Assembly: GCA_947034885.2 (NCBI GenBank)
Contig: OX344750.2
Coordinates: 12,146,053-12,210,052, forward strand
Direction of reading: 5' to 3'
Origin: Thuidium tamariscinum
Taxonomy: Eukaryota; Streptophyta; Bryopsida; Hypnales; Thuidiaceae
DNA: 64,000 bases
Shown here: in pieces, positions 48,001-57,700 of the stretch
Layout of the letters: each line of letters opens with the position of its first letter
Position numbering within the stretch: position 1 is the stretch's first letter
Program-made: the position numbers and the translations under genes
Notes under the pieces: generated by a model
The model's database searches: none
What the model was told of the DNA's origin: nothing
The model's input: only the letters and a program-made list of their open reading frames with translations

Positions 48001-49439
48001 TTTGCAGTGCGTCTAACAAAAGATCGATTGTGACTGCACCACTGCAGGTGGAGTACGCTTTGACCTTCCCCTGGGCTGCCTCCATCCCTCGCCTGGAGCA
48101 CCGCACCTACTTAGAACACTACTGCCCCGACGACATCTGGATCGGCAAGTCCCTGTACCGCATGCCCTCCATCACCAACTCCGTCTTCCTCCGCCTCGCG
48201 CAGGCCGACTTCAACCTGTGCCAGACCCTCCACAAGCGAGAGCTCGAGCAGGTCATCCGCTGGAACGCCAGCTGCCAGTTCCATGACCTGGAGTTCGCAC
48301 GCCGTAAGTCCGTGGAGTGCTTCTTCTCCGGCGCAGCCACCATGTTTGAGCCCGAGATGGCGCAAGCGAGGATGGTGTGGGCGCGCTGCTGCGTGCTCAC
48401 CACGGTCCTGGATGATTACTTCGACGACGGGAGTGCGACGCTGGGGGAGCTGCGGACGTTTCTGGAAGCCGTGCGGAGATGGGATCCGAGATTGGTCGCG
48501 GAGCTTCCGGACCGGGCTAAAATCTTGTTTAGTGGGCTGTACACGACTGTGAACGCTATAGCCGAGGAGGCGCACATTGCGCAGAATCGAGACGTCTCGC
48601 ACCATCTCCGGCATTATGTAAGAAAATCGCATTTGATCTCTGGCTCCCAGAGTGCCGTGAATTCAATCGACGTGATGTGATATGTTTGGGTGTCTAAGCC
48701 ATCCAGCCAGCCAGTACTTACATGTGGAATGGCTGCGTGTTTGGGCAGTGGGACCGATTGCTCACGTCGGGCATGACAGAAGCGGAATGGGCAGCTTCCG
48801 GCTATACCCCGAGCTTCAGGGAGTACATGGACGTGGGCATCGTGTCCTTCGCACTGGATCCGATTGTGTGCACCACGCTCTTCTTCACCGGTCACAAACT
48901 GGACGAGGCCGTGCTTGATAGCCGCGACTACCACGACCTCATGCATCACATCAATTACGTCGGCCGCATCCTCAACGACATCCAAGGAATGAAGGTTTGG
49001 GAAATTCCCCCCTACCTCCCATGGTATACAATTGGTCATTCCAAGGTTATTACTCGCATTTGTCAATCGATTCGTTAATGTAACCATTTTAACTATTGTA
49101 AGAATTGACAGCTGATTCAAAGAATCCTGTTTCGTGCAGCGAGAATTAAGCCAAGGCAAGATGTCTTCCGTGCAAATCTACATGCTTGAGCATCCCGAAG
49201 TCCTCACCGAGGCGGAGGCCATCACTCACCTCCAAGAGACCGTGGACAGCACCATGCAGCAACTCACGTACGAAGTCCTTCGGTTCACTGCATTACCCTC
49301 AGCCTGCAAGAGAATTCACTTGAACTTGGCTCGCACCCTGCATGCGTTCTACGGAGACTGCGACGGCTTCACCTCCACCACCGCCATGGCGGGGCTCGTG
49401 AAGAAGGTGCTGTTCGAGCCAGTGCCGGAATCAACATGA
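42077..49439 (+). CDS. Bifunctional diterpene synthase, ent-CPS/kaurene synthase type (10 exons, 883 aa predicted)
   Basis: Predicted to cyclise geranylgeranyl diphosphate to copalyl diphosphate and then to an ent-kaurene-type diterpene in the plastid. Exons: 42077-42239, 42339-42443, 42754-42851, 43106-43412, 44664-44847, 45494-45832, 46667-47006, 48048-48617, 48749-48994, 49140-49439. All junctions are GT/AG and phases agree. Seen: a plastid-type N terminus (MASGLVHN...), SAYDTAW (residues 152-158), QLPDGDWG (184-191), class II acid motif DVDD (416-419), class I motif DDYFD (634-638) and NDIQGMKRE (778-786). The LHS (300-302) and PNV (360-362) motifs supply the His/Asn base pair known from ent-CPS, so ent stereochemistry is inferred. 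NDIQG and the C terminus (FYGDCDGFTS, FEPV) resemble kaurene synthases. Exon 9 was started at TGG 48749 because it then aligns without gaps to my recollection of Arabidopsis KS. The final product (ent-kaurene, hydroxykaurane or another) cannot be read from sequence. Ends convergently with the esterase gene. Confidence 0.93.
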
Positions 49440-50204
49440 TAAAGAATACTCCAACTCGATCTGCCACATACTACTCCGTACTAGCTACTGTATCTAGTTT
49501 GAATATACGTCATTTCGTACATTTTTTCGATCGAGCTCATGCAGCAATTGCAAGGCGAGGATTGACACTTATTAGTTATTTCGATCTTTGCGGATGTTGA
49601 TGAGCTGATCGCATAGGCTGAAATAGCACAACGAAATCAAAGGTTGACAGAATTGGTGGAAGTGCAGTCATTATTTCAGTGGAGTAGATATGAAGGGCGT
49701 AAGTATGACTGAACCAGGCTTAGCTTTCTGTTGCGTCTGTTGATACTTTGTACATGGTGACTCTCGAAATATTGTAATTGCGGTGTTGCAATTGCAATAT
49801 TGTTGACCCTAAACTCGTAATAGACTCATGTTCGTTAAAATAAGGGGTGCAGTTCGACAGGGGGGGAGTTCTGGTTGAGTCCCCCCACTGCAACCTCAAA
49901 GGTTTATTTGCTCCAATTTTTAGGGTTTGAATGTTACAAGATTGGGACACTTCATTTTATTGAATACGAGTATAGATATGATTCCCATTCCAGAAGTCTC
50001 AGATCTGAATATTTGGAATGCAAGGCAAGGGCTGATAGACAGAAATTGAGGGAGGCTTGAAGGTTTGGATTAGAATCCTATGCTTGACTTACTTTGACAA
50101 GGCTTGTAGGAACATTAGATGAAGGTAAAAGCCCCTCGTTTGATCAGTTATTTGAAATAAAGACTTGTGACAAGAATTGAAAACGACTTTATATCTATAC
50201 CTTA

Positions 50205-50406
50205 CGTGAAGCTGTTTGTTTTGTTTGCTACTGTGAACCATGCGTCCCCCGGTTGCGTTCTTTGCAAGGAGGGGTGCGCAGGCTTTATTTTGTGCCATTT
50301 TGGCGTACAGTGTGAAAGTTATCGAATTTTGGAAGCTTTTATGAATTAAAAAAATTAGAAAATTAGTTTCAGTTTTTATTTCGGCTGTGTTAACGGCACA
50401 TGGCAC
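50205..50406 (+). repeat. Dispersed repeat in the synthase-esterase spacer, copy 2
   Basis: Relative of 22085-22330. The remaining spacer (49440-50204 and 50407-50533) shows nothing I can name apart from the 3' flanks of two convergent genes. Confidence 0.65.
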
Positions 50407-50533
50407 ACTAGTGCACATTGAATTCCAAGAGTTCCAAAAACTTTGTCAGTGTTCTCTTCGTTCAAAATACTACTGCTACAACAAGATGAACTTCACATCA
50501 AAATACCACAAGAAAAGTTGTGATCGTGACATT

Positions 50534-53217
50534 CTAAGACATAACGATGGTCTCCGACACCAATTGTTGCATCGGGTCACCAGCAAAGAGGTCCAGATTA
50601 TCGGCATAACTATCCTCTTTCCGTTTCTGAGGTTTGAACAACTCCTGCAAAGGCACAGGTTGGATGTGCGCCAAGGTCCCATTCCAGATGATCTCGGCAA
50701 ACTGCCGGTGCACAGTCTCCGAAGGATGGAACGGATCCCACCACACATACGCATTGGCATTGCTGCACGGCTCACAGCCTGGTTTCTTGGGGTGGAGCTC
50801 GTGAACTCCACAACGTCCTTCGCAAGGCCCTGCTCCGCAGCAAGGTTGATCTCCACTCACATAGCCTGACAATACACACAACCAAAGAGAAAACACTGAA
50901 ACAACAGAAGATGATGTCTCGCATCTAAGGTTAAGGATAGTAATTAGGGACTTGATCTTGTCTCTAATACTGGCCCCCTGTTTTTAACAACTCATCTATT
51001 CATAAAAACGTTTCCGTGAAAACGTCACATGGCACATGAGAATGAATCCATTCTAACAAGAAAAAACATTCAGATCCGTTGAAGCAAAAAGAACGGGTTC
51101 TCACATTAAGTATGAGTGTTGGATTGTGCAAGTGAGAGACCCTATCCATGTCATATGACAATTTGTGACACCTTGACCATGTATCAAAGTGTACATTCAA
51201 TAGTGGCACAAATTGGGTGGCTTCTAAATTGTGGCACAAATAGAGTCTCTTGCCATGGATTCCTCTTATGGTGCGAAAGCAATGTTGGAATTGAGAAGTT
51301 AGTAGAGACATCAAACAAACCGTAATTGGATGGATGTTGCAGCCTCTCGGAGAAGAATTCATAAAAGTGAGCTTGGACAATTGTCAGTCGTGGCAAGAAC
51401 TGCTGCATTTGGCTGAGCGCTCCTTTCATGGCCTCATTGTGTCCAGCTGCCAGTGCTGAAACGGGCGCCGAGCAGCTGCCTGTCTCCTCCAAAGCTCGCA
51501 GAGCAGGCAGGCAACCCATCGGCCCCAGTCCAAACACCACAATCTTTCTGGCCCCTGAGCTGTACAAAACCTGCAAATGGTCTTAACCCATTAACCCTAA
51601 AGGACCTAGGGATGCAGTGACCAATTTGCTCCACCATATTGTGAAAATTATTGTTGAAAAAGAGACCATTTTCATGTCTCCAGAATCAGTGAATCATCAA
51701 CCCTGTAAGAACGAGGGTTGCAATGACCAATTTGATTCATCATATTTTAAATATTATTGTTCAAATAGGGGCATTTTTCATGTCACTAGAATCAGTGAAA
51801 AGCATTCAATTGCAAGTGTTGGTCAGCAGAAAAACAAGAAGGAACTCTACGGAAGGCTATGTCCATGTGAGCATTTCCAGTAAGGGCGAATTCAAACTTC
51901 CTTGTGGCTTCTGTCGATGCAAAGCCTCCTTCCCTTCCCCTCGATCCAGAGCCAATAAAGAAAACCTAAATGCCCCACTCAAAGTATGAAAAAAACATTA
52001 AGATTCAATTTGAGTCTCTGGTCTCTTAGGGTTATCATTCTACAGGGCTCAAAAATCCAGAAGGAGCCCAAAAGTCGTTAAAACTCTTGTAATGCTTCAG
52101 GCCAAAGGATGATTACCTTGATGCCTTCGACAACGCCTGTCACAATGGCATGAACAAACTGCTCTGGAGTGAATTTCTCTCGTTGCTGAGGGTTTCCAAA
52201 GTAGCCTCCCAGGTAGTCATTACTGCCAATGCTGATGAGGTAAACTGCATCAGCAAACTTCTCCTCGGCGTACGCTTGTCCATGCTTTTCTGTCACTGCC
52301 GCCCTGTGGTGCAGAAATTGGTATAGCTGCTTCTGCAAGTCGATCACCTGGTGGTACCAGAAAAACAAAATAAAACATAGTTCATGTTCAGCTAACTCCA
52401 GATTAATATAAAGTGAATCACTAATAGAGCTCAACCCCTTCAGCAACGTTTCGTAGCAAAATTTGTACGTTGCTAATAAAAATCAGATTGGTTTCCAAAG
52501 TTGGCATTCAACGTTTCTAATGAACACTCCCCAACGTTCTGCACCAAATATTCAATTGATCCTATTGTGAAGAAAATAGTTCAGCTGAGACCATATTTTA
52601 TGGCACCAGAATCAGTGAAGAACATTACAGGTTTTGGTAAAAAAAAAAAAAAAATTGCACAGAAAAAAAGGTTCACAAATGACCTACTCAAAAATGGCTC
52701 AAAAAAACATGAGGCCAAAATTGGACGTCTTGGTCCTTTAGGGGTTAAGATGTGTACCAAGCCTTGGTGGGTTTCCACCAAGACACCTGCTCCTCCTGAC
52801 CCAAAATTAGCGCCATGAGAGTGATCCGCATTTGGTTCCAGATAGGGCGAAATCAAAGACTTTCCTGCATACTCAGCTGCAAAACCCAAAGACTCAAGTG
52901 ATGAGCTGAGCTGTCTGTCTAATAATCTAAAAAGAAAAGAGAACTTCAATAGGTTGATTATCCTCACCAATGAAGTCCACAATGACACGGCCGTTTGAGA
53001 ATCGGCCTGTAGGCCTGTGAAAGAAATCTTGCCCGTATGGCGGGAAGTTGCCTCTGAAATTTTGTGTTGTGTTGATATAGTTGTTGGTCCCGCAATCCAC
53101 AGTGGAGTCTCCGAAAACATACAAAGCTGGCACAGTGGATGCATCAGCTCTAGCGCCAATGATAAGAACAATCACAACCGCCGCTGAAAGCCAACTCAGT
53201 TTCGCCATTGAAGCCAT
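50534..53217 (-). CDS. GDSL-type esterase/lipase (5 exons, 393 aa predicted)
   Basis: SGNH/GDSL serine hydrolase, a family that acts on acyl esters, mostly in the apoplast; the substrate is unknown. Exons in gene order: 53217-52968, 52876-52758, 52347-52117, 51570-51321, 50865-50534, with GT/AG junctions and consistent phases. The start at 53217 (MASMAKLS) gives a clean signal peptide (hydrophobic stretch about residues 8-24, then ARADAS). Block I is VFGDSTVD with the nucleophile Ser38. Block II is [10 protein letters not shown] (105-114). Block III is IGSNDY with Asn166. Block V is WWDPFHPSE with Asp327 and His330. The full catalytic set is present, so the enzyme looks functional. Length is normal for plant members. 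Introns 2 and 3 each carry a TTAA-flanked transposon; intron 1 is only 91 bp. It is divergent from the permease gene and convergent with the diterpene synthase. Confidence 0.93.
51595..52031. mobile_element. TTAA-type transposon, copy P5, in esterase intron 3
   Basis: Left end is TTAA then CCCTAAAGGACCTAGG; right end is GGTCTCTTAGGG then TTAT. It fills 437 of the 546 bp of intron 3. It contains a tandem duplication of period 106 bp (units begin near 51617 and 51723, each with TGACCAATTTG and AGAATCAGTGAA). Confidence 0.75.
52435..52744. mobile_element. TTAA-type transposon, copy P6, in esterase intron 2
   Basis: The right end TTGGTCCTTTAGGGG-TTAA is clear; the left end (TCAA-CCCCTTCAGCAACG) is eroded. 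It shares ACCAGAATCAGTGAA-type sequence with P5. It makes up about 310 of the 410 bp of intron 2 and ends 13 bp from the exon 2 boundary. Confidence 0.68.
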
Positions 53218-54777
53218 GAAAGCTGTTCTCTGCAAATTCACAAAGCCACTTTGTTGATCAAAGCAAGGGTATAGGTACTTTCGGTGAAACCTGTACACTT
53301 CACCCATTCCAAAGAATTCCACAATACTCTGATGTAACCTAAGTCACAGCTCAAATGCATAAACCTAAAGCAAACGTAATCCACTTGGAATGCATAACAC
53401 TCTGCAATTGTCTGATGATTTCTTGAGAAGCAAAAGAGTGTCAAAAGCAGCCTTTCTGATCGTTCTACAAAACCCTAGCTTCAGTCCATCCCGGTACAAG
53501 CTAAAAGGAACCTCGCCAGTTTCTTGCCAACTCCGATGTATCAAGAAACTATGGTGGCAAGAAGAACTGCAAACATGGAAGAACTCGGTTTCATCCTCAC
53601 CTTAAAAATAAAATGCAACGAAAAAATATCCAAAGAGCAGAGCTTTTCCCAGATGAAATCCTGATACTCACTGAAAGTGTCAAATTCAGTTTCAAAAAAA
53701 AGAGAGTGTCAAATTCAAAACAGCTTCATGATAGCTCTTCTGGAGCACCGCATGGCATTCCAGAGACCTGCAACGAGGATATCCGTGATAGACTCGCCAT
53801 CACAAGACTCCTGAGCAATTTCAAATCACTGAGAGCTTCATATCAACTGCCAAGTGTCGTGTAAGTTATCATCTCCTACGAATAAAAATTTGGTTGCTAC
53901 GTTCAGTTATTGATGAAGCAAGTGGCATCTTTACCCCGCCACTACAGTCAAAATTCACAGCAGTCACAACTGTTCTCTGAGCTTGGATGAGCAATATCAA
54001 GGAACCCTAAACCCCAGTAAAGATTCCAGAAAATTGGTAAGAGCTCTTAAGCTTAGTTCATTGGTCCAGCACCCCAATGTGGATCTGACAATCTCCACCA
54101 CCTTGCTAATCTTAGAAACCAATGCATGTTTTGATAATATCAAATATTCAAATTTTGTTAATCATAATCAGGCTCGGTGTTGTGACAACGCAAGCTCTGT
54201 GTTGTTGTCAATTGCGGGTGCTCGCAGTTGACAAAACTCCACTAGGCTAAGATGCAGGAGGATAGTGTACACTCCACTAAGATACAGGTACAAGAAACCG
54301 AATTCATGAACCTCCATGTATACAAATGCAAGCATTTTTAGAAAAATTGGTTGACTTTAATGGCTTGTGAAGTAACTTTCCTGATGTAAGGCAACCTAAT
54401 TGGTAAGGCAACCTAATTTCACTATTTTGCGTACAGTGGGTTATTTTTCTTTTTCGTGTTTTCCTCACAATTTTGCAATACGATCAATTGAAAACTGCCA
54501 ATCGGCGACACCTCAACCCATCGTGGGATCCACAAACACTGAAAATCTTCTCCACCACCAAGAACGCTCACACGCTTTTAGGTCACTTTTTGAACAAAAA
54601 GAACAGAGCCAGGTGGCAATGACAAATTCAAGCCTTACAATCAGCCCAAATTTCAAATCATGATCCCTTCCTGCATTCGCAATTCCACCAACAACTGAAC
54701 AACAACACAACCTCACCCCATTGCAAACTGCTGCACAGAACCACGTAGAACAAGAATTTAGAGAAGGGAGTAGTGCG
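53218..54777. promoter_or_regulatory. Divergent promoter region between esterase and permease genes
   Basis: 1.56 kb separates the two start codons, which point away from each other, so both promoters must lie here. No convincing TATA box was found on either strand. A near-duplicate pair, GTGTCAAATTCAGTTTC / GTGTCAAATTCAAAAC, sits near 53677-53720. Confidence 0.6.
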
Positions 54778-57700
54778 ATGCAGGCCAAAGTCGCGTTGCC
54801 GTGCGTTACGGCCTCGCAGTTTGGCTATGGCCATTACAAAACCTTTAGATGCAAAGACTTGAGAAGAAAAGTAACGCCGAGGTTGGGATTCAATATGGTA
54901 AGGAGCCAGCGACCGGATGTGGAGCAGCAGAAGGACGAATTGCGAGGCTTCGACATGCCGAAGCGAGTTGAGATTCAGAAATTGGATACTATTGAAGAGC
55001 GTGGTGGTGGTGATGGAGGTCGGCAAGTGGAGCGCATGTTCTCCAATTTGAATGAAGTTTCGCTCAAGCATGAGCCCGGTGAGCTCTCACATTCTCAGAA
55101 TTTTCCTGCAATTTTCCCCGTCTGTTAAAATCCTTCAAAATTTTGCAGCAGTTTCTGTATAAGCTGGGATGCATTGCATCCGCTCTCCGAATCCCAGAGA
55201 ATTTGCTTTCGGGACACTATGAGGTTACATTGGGATTACAATCATAACAAAGCATTACAAAGAGGGATTTCAATCCCACGAGGAATCAAAGTATTGAATT
55301 ATGTATAGCCCCCCGGTCTGTTAAATTTCATAGAAAAATTGTTTCATTGTCTTGTATACCGTAAGCTGGGATGTATTGCCCTGGTTTTCTGAATCCCAAC
55401 GATGAGGTTGCACAGGGATTACAGTCACACAGTATTACAATTAGGGACTTCGATTCCGCAGGGAACCAAACTTTTGTATTACCTGCGAAAAACTCTTCTT
55501 TTAAAATCCTCAAAGAATTTGCAACATTTTCTAGTATGACTGGGATATTTTGCTCCCACTTTCTGAATTCCAACTCGATTTCTGAATCCCATCTATTACA
55601 TGACGCAGAAATTACAATCATACGCAGCATTAAAATTAGGGGTTTCAATCCCACTGGGATTAAAACACTATATGATTTCCTCTGGGCTTCTGAATAACCT
55701 GCTTGTGAGCCAATTTGCTGAAGTTTTGTGTGTATCTGGTGCTGAATTTGAGTTGGGTGGGAATAAATGCTGTCAGGAAGTTTGGTGAGTGCGGTGCTTT
55801 TGATTGCGGGCACCACTGTCGGAGCTGGCATTTTGGCCGTTCCTTCTGTAACCCAAGAATCAGGGTTCCTGGCTTCCTCCGTTGCTTGTATCGGATGCTG
55901 GCTTTACATGGTACGTCGTCATTTCTTCTCATCTACAACAGCTGGCTCATAAATGTGCTTCATTCTTTTGAAAAATCGTCATAAACGTGTTGTAAGAGTT
56001 GATATGAGGGACATGTGTTAATTTGTGAGCCGTGTGTTGTAGCGATTGGGAAATTTCTTCGTATGGGAGAAGTTTAAGAACACAATATTGAAGCTCAATT
56101 GGTGAAAGTTTCTATATGAAGAAGAGTATCATGATCTAAATGGCCCCAGTGCTTGGAGACAAACACTAGTCAAAGAATGTTGCTCTGTTTCTTCAGTGGG
56201 GAGAAGTTTGAGAACGTGACTTTGAAGCTAACTTGATAAACATTCCAGAATTCTGTGCGAGAGGGTAAAATACGATTTTAATGACTTTTTCTGTGTCTGG
56301 AGTAATAACGAAAGCAACCCCATGGGATTGAAATGAATTTGTAGATTCTTCAACGTGTTTATAATCCTCTACAGTACTTGCTCAATCCACTTCTTAAATT
56401 TCTTGCATAATCTTTCATATGCCGTGAGTCACTGTAGACATCCTCATATGGAAGAAATCTAAGAACAAATGTTGAAGCTCAATTGTGAAGAAACCCTACC
56501 AAGCGAAGAGTCTTTAAGGTTTTGAGCAATAATCAACTTTGACGCCATGCACTGACTTGTTGTGGAACAGAACAGACCGGATCAGGGTTACTTGTAGCAG
56601 AGGTCAATGTCAACACCATGTGCGAACTTGGATCTGGGGGCGTCTCTCTCGTAAGCTACCAACCTTCACATTCTTAGTTTTTGCTTAACAAAATTTTGCA
56701 TGTGATTACGAAAAAAACATTTGCTCTTGTTTCTTATTGAAATGGGTGCCCAGGTTTCCATGGCAGAGCGCACACTCGGCGTCACGGGAGTGCGAATAGC
56801 CTGGTAAGGTGGGCAAGCGTCCAACCAACCATCATGCCCCAAAGTTCTTCCATTTCCAGTAACATCTGAGTTGAAGAAAATCATTCACGAAGCTTGAGTG
56901 AAGGGAAAAAATCGTATCAATAGGATTATTGAAAGAAGATTCATGTGCTTTATTCGAGGTATTTGAAAAGTCTTGGTATATTTTGGTTTTGACTATGGTG
57001 TTTTGGGTTTGTAACCCCTTTTGTAACTCCGTTTTCTAATCCCTCTGTGGCAGACATTGAATACATGACAATTCTTTTCTAGATTGCATTTGAATTATTT
57101 TTTCAACTTTTTGCATTTTTGCATGTAATTTAGTTGCCTCCTCTAAGTTGGAATATTGGTCCTACTCTTGCAACACCAAGCCCGAACAAGGGACCATCCT
57201 AGGGATCATCGGATTTTTTGCACCTCAGCAGTTGCAAATATGTGTTTGGTCCTTAGTTTGTTGCCACTGGTTGCTTTTTGTCCAAAAGCAAACACTTGGA
57301 CTAGTACTTCAATTCTATTGAATGCATGGGTCCAAAATTGGGTTAGAAAACATAAACATACCATGACTTTTTGAATACCTTCATTACAATCGATTGTTTT
57401 CTTCCAAAGTGAACTTTCTAGTTTTCGTTTTCGTGTGGACACTTATGGTTGAATCTTTCTAAATGCTGCAAGAATCTTAGAATTGGTGACAGTGGTGTGG
57501 TTTGGGACGGGTGCTTGGCGGTGGGGATTATCACAGTGGTGCTTATCTATTCATTCACTATGCATTGCTGGTGGCATACATAGCGCGCTCCTCCGACATC
57601 GTCACCAACGCCGTCGGCTCTCCTTTGTGAGTCCCCTTCATAATCCCAAATTTTCATTTTCCTCGTAATAATTCTTTAACCGATTTGTAAAATTTCTCAA

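Noticed and set aside
48111-49159. Minus-strand frames of 173 and 181 residues
   Set aside because: They are shadows of GC-rich synthase exons 8 and 9 and show no family motifs.
51571-52757. Introns 2 and 3 of the esterase as introner-type intron births
   Set aside because: The elements do not supply the splice sites, and about 100 bp of intron remains outside each, so insertion into existing introns fits better.
52581-53171. A 196-residue minus-strand frame overlapping the esterase
   Set aside because: It runs through intron and transposon sequence in a frame other than that of the GDSL blocks.
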